A stretch of 64,000 bases of DNA from WHSW01 sp963767475. GTDB lineage: Bacteria > Actinomycetota > Thermoleophilia > Solirubrobacterales > 70-9. Each line of letters opens with the position of its first letter. The stretch's first letter is position 1. The stretch spans positions 186,001 to 250,000 of the forward strand of contig CAVYEI010000001.1 in NCBI GenBank assembly GCA_963767475.1. The letters are read 5' to 3'. A program made the translations under genes and the position numbers. The notes under the pieces were generated by a model. It was not told the DNA's origin, ran no database searches, and worked only from the letters and a program-made list of their open reading frames with translations. Below are positions 1-8,061 of this stretch, piece by piece.

Positions 1-2206
1 GGATCGTTGTCCCGTCCTTGTGCCGAACCACGATCTCTCCCTCCCAGCGCCCGCTCGAGATCACCTCGGTCTGCACGTGTTCGCGGGTGATTCCCGGGCG
101 CGGCCCGCTGCTGTCGAGCTCCGCCGACGGCCGTCCCAGCATCTGCTCGGCGGTCCAGCCGTAGAGACGCTCGGCGCCCTTGCTCCAATGCGTGACCCGG
201 CCCTTGACGTCGAGCGTGATCACTGCCGACTGCACCTGGTCGAGGATCTGGCCCTGGACCCGTAGCTCCGACTCGATCGTGCGCTGCTCGGTCATGTCGA
301 CGACCACGCCGACGTAGCTGAGGACCGCGCCGCGGTGGTCGCGGATCGGAGAATTGGTGACCAGCGCCGGGAAGGCCCGCCCCTCGGCGTTCTGAAGCTC
401 GATTTCGCCCTTCCACGACTCGCCATCGGCGAGGCGCACGTGCATCTGCGCGCGGGCGCTCTCCGCGGCGGGCGAGGCCAGGCCGAGGTCATCGAAGCGC
501 TTTCCGAGCGCCTGGGCCCGGTCAAGGCCGAAGATCGTCTGCGCGGCGCTGTTCCAGAGCGTGATCCGGCGATCGGCCCCGGACGCGATCACGGCGACAG
601 GGAGCTGATCGAGAACCTCGGCCTGAAGGCGCAGATCCTGCGCGACCTGTTCGCGCTCGGTGATGTCCTGTGCGGCGCCGAACATCCGCGTCGGCTTGCC
701 CTTGGCGTCGACGCCGACGCGGCCGTGGCTTTCGATCGTCCGCACCTCGCCGGTCTCGGTGATCACACGAAACACCTGGCGGTACGGAGCTGCCGAGCGC
801 AGCGCCTGCTCGACCACTTCGACGAATGCGTCCCGATCGTCGGGGTGCACGTAGCCGATGAACTCCTTGTTGGTCGGCTGGGGCTTGCCCGCCGGGCGCT
901 CCAGGATCCGCAGCATCTCGTCGGACGCGATGTAGAGCTTGGTGCCGAGATCCCATTCCCAGCTGCCGACGCGTGCCAGGCTCTGGGTCTCCTCCAGGCG
1001 GCGACGGCTCTCCAAAGCATCGCGCTCGGCCTCACGGCGCTCGGTGACGTCCCTGAGCACGACCAGGTGGAGGCCGGGAACGAAATCGGCGGTGGCGCTG
1101 AACTCGGCCACGGCGCGCGACCCATCGGCCCGCCGGAGCGCGAGCTCGCCCCGCTGATGGCCGACCTCGACGAAGCTCTCCCAGATCGCGATCGCCTCGT
1201 CGGGGGGCATCGCGACCACGTCCTCGATCCGCATCTCGACCAGCTGCTCGATCGTGTAGCCGAGCAGCCCGAGCGCCGCCGGGTTGCCCTGGACGAAGCG
1301 CCGCTCCTTGTCGGCGACGAAGATCGGGTCGAGCGCCGTCAAGAACGCCGCCTGCATGCCCTCGAGCTGCTCACGACTGCGGCGCTCGCTCTCGACGATC
1401 TCGGTCACATCCGCCGTCGCGCCCCAGAGCCCGAGCGGCTCGCCGTCGGTTCCGAGCCAGGGCTCGCCTCGGGTGTCGAAGGTGCGGACGACCCCGTCGG
1501 GTCGCACGATCCTGTTGCGGAAGCTGAACTTGGCACCGGACTCGAGCGCGGCCTCGATCGCCCCGCTGACGTAGTCGCGGTCGTCCTCATGAACCAGGGC
1601 GAGGAAGTTCGCGTAGCTGCCCTCGAGCTCGGGGCCAACGCCGTACAGCGACCGCAGCTCGGGCGTCCAGGTCGCGATGTCCGAATGCACCTCCCACTCC
1701 CATGCAGCGACGTGGGCGAGGCTCTCGTCGTGACCGATGCGGCGACGAGCGAAGTCGAGCTCGGTGAGGTCGCGACGCAGCTCGATCACCAGGGTGACCT
1801 GTTTGGCGAGGCCCTCGAGCAGCTCGACCTGGCGCTCGGAGAGCTCCCGCGGCCGGCCATCCATGACGCAGAGCGTGCCCAGCACGTCGCCGCCGCGGGC
1901 CTTCAAGGGGGCGCCGGCGTAGAAGCGGATCCGCGGGCCGCCGGTGACCAGCGGGCTGTCGCGAAAGCGCTCGTCGGCGAGCGCATCGGCGACGACGATC
2001 GTCGACCCCACAGCCACGGTGTGCTCGCAAAAGGAGTGTTCGTGCGGGACCAGGTTGATCCCCGCCATCTCGGTCCCGCAGATCTCGGCCGCGATCCGGG
2101 CGAGCAGGTCGAACTCAGGCTCGAGCGCCGTGTCGACGACCGCGTACTCCTGAAGCACCGCCAGGCGATCCGCTTCGGATTGATCTGAGTTGGTATGCAG
2201 GGGCAT
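1..2206 (-). CDS. GAF and multi-PAS sensor protein, 3' end beyond window
   Basis: Cytoplasmic signal sensor; the output domain lies beyond the left edge, so kinase or cyclic-di-GMP function cannot be decided. From ATG at 2206 the frame is open for 735 codons. It shows an N-terminal GAF domain (about residues 15-150, with CEHTV and a GTLCVMDG stretch typical of GAF), then PAS/PAC repeats at roughly 155-275, 285-395, 410-520 and 535-650, and a fifth starting near 660. Each repeat ends in a D-(V/I/M)-TE linker. The two GGDEF/EAL proteins at 16.2-21.6 kb use the same PAS style, so a GGDEF/EAL tail is plausible. I infer the start from MPLHTNSDQ directly before the GAF-type helix. The long open frame on the opposite strand is a GC shadow. 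Confidence 0.85.
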   Translation of the reverse strand, partial: MPLHTNSDQSEADRLAVLQEYAVVDTALEPEFDLLARIAAEICGTEMAGINLVPHEHSFCEHTVAVGSTIVVADALADERFRDSPLVTGGPRIRFYAGAPLKARGGDVLGTLCVMDGRPRELSERQVELLEGLAKQVTLVIELRRDLTELDFARRRIGHDESLAHVAAWEWEVHSDIATWTPELRSLYGVGPELEGSYANFLALVHEDDRDYVSGAIEAALESGAKFSFRNRIVRPDGVVRTFDTRGEPWLGTDGEPLGLWGATADVTEIVESERRSREQLEGMQAAFLTALDPIFVADKERRFVQGNPAALGLLGYTIEQLVEMRIEDVVAMPPDEAIAIWESFVEVGHQRGELALRRADGSRAVAEFSATADFVPGLHLVVLRDVTERREAERDALESRRRLEETQSLARVGSWEWDLGTKLYIASDEMLRILERPAGKPQPTNKEFIGYVHPDDRDAFVEVVEQALRSAAPYRQVFRVITETGEVRTIESHGRVGVDAKGKPTRMFGAAQDITEREQVAQDLRLQAEVLDQLPVAVIASGADRRITLWNSAAQTIFGLDRAQALGKRFDDLGLASPAAESARAQMHVRLADGESWKGEIELQNAEGRAFPALVTNSPIRDHRGAVLSYVGVVVDMTEQRTIESELRVQGQILDQVQSAVITLDVKGRVTHWSKGAERLYGWTAEQMLGRPSAELDSSGPRPGITREHVQTEVISSGRWEGEIVVRHKDGTTI

Positions 2207-2403
2207 CCCCAAGCCTCTCGCGAACCCCAAGAATCCATCCCCGGCGCAGTCTGAGCCTCGTTAGGCCCATCGGGGCTTGTGCAGGAGTGCTTGAGCCGGT
2301 TGACGCTTGCGGGGACTAGGCTTGCCGGGATATCGCCTTCGCACGCCTCAGCCGCTTCGGATTCGTCAACAGCTATCTGGTCGTCGAGGACGACGGGCTG
2401 ACC

Positions 2404-2997
2404 GTGATCGACACGATGATCGCCGGCTCGACCAAGGGAATCGTCTCCGCCGCCGAGGAGCGGGGGGCGCCGATCGCGCGGATCCTGCTCACCCACGCCC
2501 ACGGCGACCACATCGGCTCGCTCGACAAGCTGCACGAGGCCGTGCCCGAGGCGGAGGTGATCATCGGCGCCCGCGAATCGAAGTTCCTGATCAAGGACAT
2601 GACCCTCGACCCCGGCGAGCCCGTCGACAAGCTGCGCGGCAGCTACCCGGGCGCGAAGACCGAGCCGACGCGGCTGCTCGCCGCCGGCGACCGGGTCGGC
2701 TCGCTGGAGGCGATCGCGGCGCCCGGCCACACGCCGGGCCAGCTCGCCTTCCTCGATCTACGCGACGGCACCCTCTACTGCGCCGACACCTACTCCACCC
2801 TGGCCGGCGTCGCCACCACCGCGAAGGCGAACCCGCTGTTCCCGCTGCCGGCGATGGCCACCTGGCACCGCCCGACCGCGCTCGAGACCGCGATTGCGAT
2901 GCGGGCCCTGAACCCGAAGCGGCTCGCCCCCGGTCACGGCAAGGTGGTCGAGAACCCCGGCGAGGCGATGGACGCGGCGATCGCGAAGGCGAGCTAG
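2404..2997 (+). CDS. MBL-fold metallo-hydrolase
   Basis: Metallo-beta-lactamase-fold hydrolase, likely cytoplasmic, substrate unknown. The zinc ligands are visible as THAHGDH, then GHTPG, CADTYS and a C-terminal APGHGK. The first usable start in this frame is GTG at 2404, but conserved sequence (FARLSRFGFVNSYLVV) continues upstream to about 2332, so the real N-terminus is longer. An upstream TAGGCT -10 hexamer (2317-2322) sits where leaderless starts occur in this genome. One missing G after 2331 would give ATG-ATC-GCC there. I infer that the start codon was lost to a base deletion. True length would be about 222 aa. There is no obvious operon partner. Confidence 0.8.
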   Translation: MIDTMIAGSTKGIVSAAEERGAPIARILLTHAHGDHIGSLDKLHEAVPEAEVIIGARESKFLIKDMTLDPGEPVDKLRGSYPGAKTEPTRLLAAGDRVGSLEAIAAPGHTPGQLAFLDLRDGTLYCADTYSTLAGVATTAKANPLFPLPAMATWHRPTALETAIAMRALNPKRLAPGHGKVVENPGEAMDAAIAKAS

Positions 2998-3026
2998 GGC
3001 CCGCGGCCGCGCGGCCGGGCTGCCGG

Positions 3027-3977
3027 CTAGGGTGCGCGGCCTGCGCTGAGCGAGCCGGCCTCGCCGTAGCGAGTCATCAGCCGCCTGATCGTTCGCATCA
3101 TCGTCCGGTCCCGGGTCGCGTTGTAGGCGACCGCCCCTCCCCTGCCCGCGCTGGCGGACGCCTCCCTGACACAGGTGGGAAAGAAGACCGGATAGGCGAA
3201 GCGATAGTGGTATTTCGCCTGCTGGCGCGCCCGTCGCGAAACGTATGCGACGCGCTCGCTAGCGCTCATCTCACGCATGAACCGGCAACCATCGGAGTCC
3301 GGCCGTCGCGGGTCGTTGGCGATCTGGAGGTAGACGGGGAATCTCCTCGCGAGCTCGCGGACCGCCGGGAGATTGATCCGGAAGCCCGTGCCCTGTACGA
3401 GGACGTAGTCGGTCCCGCTCGGGATGTACGGGTGCCTGGCGATTCCGAAGACGTTGCCCCCGACGCTCTCGCCGTGGCGCTGGGCGTCGGCGACGGCGGC
3501 CTTGATCACCGGCCGCCGGCGCTCGGCCGCGCGGGTGTAGAAGTCGAAGACCCAGCCGTCGGGCTCGATCTGCCTGCGCACCTTCGCCATCATCGCCTCG
3601 ATCCGGCTGGCTCTGCCGTAGTTGAGGGCGTTCATCGAGACCAGGAACCTCGCCCCGGGGCTGGCGTCGAGCACCGTGTGGCGAATCGTCTCCCATGCGC
3701 TCACCTCCCGTGGCCTGATCCGATCTCCGACGTGGTAGCGAAGCGGAGCGGTGACCAGCGTCGGGCGCAGCCGCGCCAGCGCCGCCGCGATCGACTCAGG
3801 CGTCTCCCTGCGAACGGCGAGCACCCCTCGCTGAAAGACGCGCACCGCGGCGATCCGAGCGCTCGCGGGAGGGCGTGGGCGGGCCGACGGTGCCTCCGCG
3901 GTTTCGCCGGCCCCGGTCGGGACCGCCACGGCGAGCGCCAGAATCAGAGTGAGGACCACGCCCCCCGGGCGCTTCAC
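3027..3977 (-). CDS. secreted protein of unknown function
   Basis: I do not recognise this family with confidence. From GTG at 3977, preceded by GGAG ten bases upstream, the product is 316 aa. It has a basic N-terminus and a hydrophobic signal segment (residues 5-20, VLTLILALAVAVPTG), so it is probably exported. The body alternates strands and helices in a way that resembles a TIM barrel (for example RFLVSMNALNYG, DGWVFDFY, YLQIANDP). It has a conserved-looking acidic WVFDFY segment and two late cysteines (SDGCRF, FPTCV). A longer reading from 4061 is possible but would put 28 extra residues before the signal peptide. It is divergent from the YWTD propeller gene, and the two starts are 38 bp apart. 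Confidence 0.6.
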   Translation of the reverse strand: MKRPGGVVLTLILALAVAVPTGAGETAEAPSARPRPPASARIAAVRVFQRGVLAVRRETPESIAAALARLRPTLVTAPLRYHVGDRIRPREVSAWETIRHTVLDASPGARFLVSMNALNYGRASRIEAMMAKVRRQIEPDGWVFDFYTRAAERRRPVIKAAVADAQRHGESVGGNVFGIARHPYIPSGTDYVLVQGTGFRINLPAVRELARRFPVYLQIANDPRRPDSDGCRFMREMSASERVAYVSRRARQQAKYHYRFAYPVFFPTCVREASASAGRGGAVAYNATRDRTMMRTIRRLMTRYGEAGSLSAGRAP

Positions 3978-4015
3978 TTGACTTTGGCTCCAAGGACGGG
4001 GGAAGATTGCGGGCA

Positions 4016-5143
4016 ATGGGACGGCGCCGCTTGAAGCAGGGAGGGTCGCCGGGCAGGCCACGGCGGTTGGTACCCGCGATCGCTCTCGCCGGCGTGCTGA
4101 CGATGGTTTGCGCCGGCGCCGCCGACGCCTTCGTCTACTGGGCGGACCGGGACGCGCGGTCGATCGGGCGCGCGAAGTCGAACGGAAAGGGCGTCGACCA
4201 GTCCTACATCAAGGCCAACGCCAGCGTCTACGGGGTCGCGGTCGACGACAAGTACATCTACTGGACCGACCGGACCGGCGGCGGGATCGGACGCGCGAGC
4301 CGCAACGGGAAGAAGATCAAGCGCAAGTTCGTGACCGGCCTCAGCAGCCCGCACGGGATGGCGGTCGATTCCAACTACATCTACTGGGCCAACTCGGGCA
4401 CCGACTCCGTCGGCCGCGCCGCGCTCGACGGCAGCGGCGCCGATCCGAACTTCATCACCGGGGCGAAGGGCGTCTCGGACGTCTCGGTGGATTCGCATTA
4501 CGTGTATTGGACCAACTCCGGCGGGCTCGGCCGCGCCGGCCTCGACGGCACCGGCGTCGCGATGGACTTCGTCTCGACCCTCGCCTACGGCATCGGCGTC
4601 GATGAGAAGCACCTGTACTGGGCGAGCTTCAGGTACAGCCCGAACCGCGGCGGCGTCGTCCGCTCGAACGTCAACGGGACGGGGATCGAGAAGAAGTTCG
4701 TCTCGGTCCGCAAGATCTACCCGGGGGACGTCGCCGTCGACGACGCGCACGTCTGGTGGATTGAGCAGACGGGAATCGGCCGCTCCGCCCTCAGCGGCAA
4801 GAACGTCAAGCCCCAGATCATCAAGGGCGACAACGTCGGCCACGGCGAGACGGGCCTCGCCGATATGGCGGTGGACGCCGACGGCACCCCGCCGAAGACG
4901 ACGATCAAGAGCGGACCTCCCCAGAGGACCAGGAACCGCTCGGCGCGCTTTAAGTTCGCCAGCTCCGAGCCGGACTCGTCCTTCAAGTGCAAGCTCGACA
5001 AGCGCCGCTGGCGGCACTGCGATCAGTCCTACGAGGTCAAGGAGCTAGGGCCGGGCGAGCACAAGCTCTCGGTCCGGGCGATCGACCGGTTCGGCAACGC
5101 CGATCCCACGCCGGCCAAGGCGGAGTTCAAGGTCGTCGGCTAA
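4016..5143 (+). CDS. secreted YWTD-type beta-propeller protein
   Basis: Exported repeat protein, 375 aa, probably a cell-surface or secreted binding propeller. A basic N-terminus (MGRRRLKQGG) is followed by a signal segment (LVPAIALAGVLTMV) ending near AGAADA. About six to seven repeats of 40-45 residues follow, with the pattern (I/V)YW(T/A)(D/N)...IGRA...NG, as in LDL-receptor class B (YWTD) propellers. The last 95 residues form an Ig-like module with two cysteines (FKCKL, RHCDQ) after a TPPKTTI linker. ATG at 4016 is chosen over TTG at 4007 because it fits the signal peptide. The ligand is unknown. Similar exported repeat proteins recur in this window (29.1 kb), which suggests lineage-typical surface proteins. 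Confidence 0.8.
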   Translation: MGRRRLKQGGSPGRPRRLVPAIALAGVLTMVCAGAADAFVYWADRDARSIGRAKSNGKGVDQSYIKANASVYGVAVDDKYIYWTDRTGGGIGRASRNGKKIKRKFVTGLSSPHGMAVDSNYIYWANSGTDSVGRAALDGSGADPNFITGAKGVSDVSVDSHYVYWTNSGGLGRAGLDGTGVAMDFVSTLAYGIGVDEKHLYWASFRYSPNRGGVVRSNVNGTGIEKKFVSVRKIYPGDVAVDDAHVWWIEQTGIGRSALSGKNVKPQIIKGDNVGHGETGLADMAVDADGTPPKTTIKSGPPQRTRNRSARFKFASSEPDSSFKCKLDKRRWRHCDQSYEVKELGPGEHKLSVRAIDRFGNADPTPAKAEFKVVG

Positions 5144-6963
5144 CCGGGCTGCGCCGTGACCGCCTCCGCGGTCTTCTCCGCCGCCTCCAGCTGGCGCTCG
5201 ATCAGGTCGAGGCCGGCGTTCCAGAAGCCGGGGTCGGTGAGGTCGACGCCGACGATCTGGCCGAGCTCCTCGGGCGGCATCGAGCCGCCGGCGCGCAGCA
5301 GGTCGAGGTAGGACTCGACGAAGGCGTCGCCCTCGGACTCATAGCGGCTGTAGACGGAGAGCGCCAGCAGGTGGCCGTACGAGTAGGCATAGACGTAGCC
5401 CGGCGTGGAGATGAAGTGCGGCACGTATGACCACCACGAGCTGTAGCCGTCGGAGAGCTCGACCGAGTCGCCGAGCATCTCGGTCTGGGTGTCGGTCCAG
5501 GCGGCGGCGAAGGCATCGACGGAGAGCTCGCCGGTCTCGCGGCGCTCGGTGTGGACGCGGTCCTCGAACCGGTTCATCGCCACCTGGCGAAAGACCGCGC
5601 CGACGGCGCCGTCGAGCGAGGAGCCGAGCAGCGAGAGGCGCTCGGCGTCGTCGGCGGCCTGCTCCAGCAGCCGCCCGAGGACGATCGTCTCACCGAAGAT
5701 CGAGGCCGTCTCGGCGACCGTCAGCGGGGTGCCGAACTCGAACATGCCCCGCGGTCGCGAGAGCGAGGCGTGGACGCCGTGGCCGAGCTCGTGGGCCATC
5801 GTCAGCACGTCGCCGGGGCGCGAGGTGTAGTTGAGCATCACGTACGGGTGCGCGGAGGGCACCGCGTAGGAGCAGAAGGCACCGCCGCGCTTGCCGGGCG
5901 CCGGCGGGGCGTCGATGTAGTCGCCGGTGAAGAACTCCTCCGCGGTCGCGCCGAGCTCGGGGGAGAAGCCGCGGTAGCACTCGAGCACCAGCTCGCGCGC
6001 CTCGTCGTAGGGGATGTGGCGCTCGGCCTCGGCCAGCGGCGCCACCCGGTCGTAGTCGGCGAGCCGCTCGAGTCCGAGCATCCGCGCCTTCAGCCGGTAC
6101 CAGCGCCGGGCGAGCTCATAGCGCCCGATCACGGCCTCGATCAGCGCCTCGACCGACTCGTCGGAGGCCTCGTTGTCGAGGTTCCGGGCAGCCAGCCAGT
6201 GGTCGAACTTGCGCAGCCGGTCCTTGGTCGCCTTGTCCTGCAGCAGGGTGTTGTAGATGAACGCCCGGGTGCGCAGATCGGGCTCGAGCGCCTCGGTGAC
6301 CGCGCCGGCGGCCTCGGCGCGGCGCTCGCGGTCGGGATCCTGGAGGCGGCTCAGCGCCTCCATCAGCTGCAGCGGCTCGTCGGTGTCGGCGAGATCGACG
6401 GTGATCGCCGAGGTCTGCTCGGTGAACAGGCGCGAGAACGCCCCCGGGCCGGTGACCGAGGTCTCGGTCATGATCAGCTCCTCGGGCTCGGAGAGCTGAT
6501 GGGGCCGGTAGCGGCGCTCCATCTTCAGGTAGTGGCTGCAGAAGGCGAGCTCGGGCGCCTCGATCAGCTCCTTGGCCTGCTCGTCGTCGAGCTCGTTCCA
6601 CTCGAGGTCGAAGAACAGCAGCGTCGTCTGCAGCGCCGCCGAGCGCTCCTGCACCTGCTGCATCAGCGCCCCGACCTCGGGCGAGAGCGTGTCGACGGAG
6701 AAGGCGAGCGAGACGTAGGTGCCGGCGCGCCCGGCCAGGTCGGAGATCCGCTCGAGCTCGCGCATCGCCTCGGCGAGCCCGGCGGCGTCGAGCTCGGCGA
6801 CCTTGCCGCGGTAGCGCTCGGCGAAAGCGTCGGAGCCCTGCTGTGCCTCGTCGAGCTGCTCAAGCGCCCGCTCGCGGCCGCCGTTCTCGACCAGCGGCTC
6901 GAGGTTCCAGCGGGCTGCGGCGAGTGCTTCGTCCGTGGTGGTGGCGGTGGCGGCGTCGCTCAT
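5140..6963 (-). CDS. pepF: oligoendopeptidase F (M3 family)
   Basis: Zinc metallopeptidase of family M3 that cleaves oligopeptides of about 7-17 residues in the cytoplasm. The product is 607 aa, the usual PepF length. The zinc site is visible as AHELGHGVHASL near residue 391, with the downstream acidic ligand segment TVAETASIFGE. N-terminal helices match the PepF lobe (RGKVAELDAAGLAEAMRELE), and the family motif SYGHLLALSVY is near the C-terminus. The reading frame is intact. The stop overlaps the end of the convergent propeller gene by 4 bases. It is followed upstream by a GST-like gene in the same direction, separated by 9 bp, so the two may be co-transcribed. Confidence 0.92.
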   Translation of the reverse strand: MSDAATATTTDEALAAARWNLEPLVENGGRERALEQLDEAQQGSDAFAERYRGKVAELDAAGLAEAMRELERISDLAGRAGTYVSLAFSVDTLSPEVGALMQQVQERSAALQTTLLFFDLEWNELDDEQAKELIEAPELAFCSHYLKMERRYRPHQLSEPEELIMTETSVTGPGAFSRLFTEQTSAITVDLADTDEPLQLMEALSRLQDPDRERRAEAAGAVTEALEPDLRTRAFIYNTLLQDKATKDRLRKFDHWLAARNLDNEASDESVEALIEAVIGRYELARRWYRLKARMLGLERLADYDRVAPLAEAERHIPYDEARELVLECYRGFSPELGATAEEFFTGDYIDAPPAPGKRGGAFCSYAVPSAHPYVMLNYTSRPGDVLTMAHELGHGVHASLSRPRGMFEFGTPLTVAETASIFGETIVLGRLLEQAADDAERLSLLGSSLDGAVGAVFRQVAMNRFEDRVHTERRETGELSVDAFAAAWTDTQTEMLGDSVELSDGYSSWWSYVPHFISTPGYVYAYSYGHLLALSVYSRYESEGDAFVESYLDLLRAGGSMPPEELGQIVGVDLTDPGFWNAGLDLIERQLEAAEKTAEAVTAQPG

Positions 6964-6972
6964 CGTCCGAGC

Positions 6973-7758
6973 TTAGCCAGCGGGGCCCGCCCGCTCGGTG
7001 AAAACGCGCTCGACGAGCGCCCCGGCGGGTCGCGACTCGATTCCCGGCCCGAGGTCGACGCGGTAGGAGAGCAGGGCGAGGCTGGGGGCAATCATGTAGT
7101 CGCCGGCGTTGAGCTCGTCGGAGTTCAGCACCCCGGCGGCGATCCAGGCCTCGATGCGGTCGAGCATCGCCGGCAGCTCCGCCAGCATCGCCCGCTCGGT
7201 ATCGAGGTTGGCCTCGAAGGTGAAGCCGCCAAAAATGCGGGCGCCGAGCAGCCGGGTGCGGTCGTTGCGCATCAGCAGCGGTCCCAGGCGTCCGGCGCCG
7301 CCGCGGTTGTAGAGCGAGTCGGGTCCGTGGAGCGCGGCGGCGAAGACGAGCCTGCGGGCGACCATCTGGAACGGGTCGTCGCCCCACGCCTCGGCCTCCT
7401 CCACCTGGCGCCGGCGCTCGGGATCCTCGGGGAACAGCGGCGGTTCGGGCTCGAGCTCGTCGAGCCGGCGGGCGATCGCGTGGTTGGTCTGCACGCGCTC
7501 GTCAGCGAGCTTCACCGCCGGCACCGTGCCCATCCGGTTGGCAAAGTCGAGCCCCCTCGTCGTCTTGCCCTCGTCGAGCGTTCGCGCGCTCGAGTTGCCG
7601 GGAAAACCGCGCAGGCGGATGCTGATCGGGTGCAGCCCCGGCCGCAGATCGACCCGCCTGTAGGGGATCCGCTTGTGCTCGAGCATCAGCGCTCCGGACT
7701 CGCACGCGTGCGATCCCGGGATCGCATACAGGGTCGCGTCCGGGCGTGATTGGCTCAC
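6973..7758 (-). CDS. glutathione S-transferase-like protein
   Basis: Thioredoxin-fold N-terminal domain (residues 8-85: TLYAIPGSHACESGALMLEHK, then GTVPAVKL with the cis-proline typical of GST folds) followed by a helical GST-C-like domain. At 261 aa this is normal for the superfamily. The organism probably lacks glutathione, as most actinobacteria use mycothiol, so the co-substrate may be different. That is inference. GTG at 7758 has an AAAGGA Shine-Dalgarno about 10 bases upstream. It lies 9 bp before pepF on the same strand and is divergent from the cold shock gene. Confidence 0.75.
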   Translation of the reverse strand: MSQSRPDATLYAIPGSHACESGALMLEHKRIPYRRVDLRPGLHPISIRLRGFPGNSSARTLDEGKTTRGLDFANRMGTVPAVKLADERVQTNHAIARRLDELEPEPPLFPEDPERRRQVEEAEAWGDDPFQMVARRLVFAAALHGPDSLYNRGGAGRLGPLLMRNDRTRLLGARIFGGFTFEANLDTERAMLAELPAMLDRIEAWIAAGVLNSDELNAGDYMIAPSLALLSYRVDLGPGIESRPAGALVERVFTERAGPAG

Positions 7759-7848
7759 CGAACGATCCTTTCATGCCGTCCGTTGCTACGGTGCAGCGTC
7801 CTACGATTCGACCTTCGTGCTTAGCAGCACCCGGGATGGAGAAAACGC

Positions 7849-8052
7849 ATGCCAACAGGAACAGTCAAGTGGTTCAACGGTGAGAAGGGCTTCGGCTTCA
7901 TCACCCCGGATGACGGCTCGAAGGACCTGTTCGTCCACCAGAGCGCGATCAACGGCGACGGTTACCGTTCGCTCAACGAGGGCGACAAGGTGACCTACGA
8001 GTCAGAAGAGAGCGACAAGGGCCCGCGGGCCGCAAACGTTTCGACCGTCTGA
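7849..8052 (+). CDS. cspA: CspA-family cold shock protein
   Basis: Single OB-fold nucleic-acid chaperone, 67 aa, the standard length. The RNP1-like KGFGFIT and RNP2-like LFVHQSAI motifs are both present, and it starts with TGTVKWFN as in CspA/CspB. It acts on single-stranded RNA/DNA in the cytoplasm, typically relieving mRNA structure. A GGAG Shine-Dalgarno lies 8 bp before ATG. A 90-nt leader separates it from the divergent GST gene; leaders of cold shock genes often carry thermosensitive structure, but I see no clear one here. The reading frame is intact. Confidence 0.96.
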   Translation: MPTGTVKWFNGEKGFGFITPDDGSKDLFVHQSAINGDGYRSLNEGDKVTYESEESDKGPRAANVSTV

Positions 8053-8061
8053 GGACCGCAC

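Noticed and set aside
335..2188. 617-codon open frame on the + strand opposite the PAS sensor
   Set aside because: The composition is Arg/Asp/Leu/Gly-rich without domains, while the opposite strand gives clear GAF and PAS domains. It is a high-GC antisense shadow.
5551..7749. 732-codon open frame antisense to pepF and the GST gene
   Set aside because: Antisense shadow; pepF on the other strand has an intact zinc motif and family length.
7783..7807. TTGCTA/TACGAT promoter upstream of cspA
   Set aside because: The spacing of about 13 bases is too short for confident assignment.
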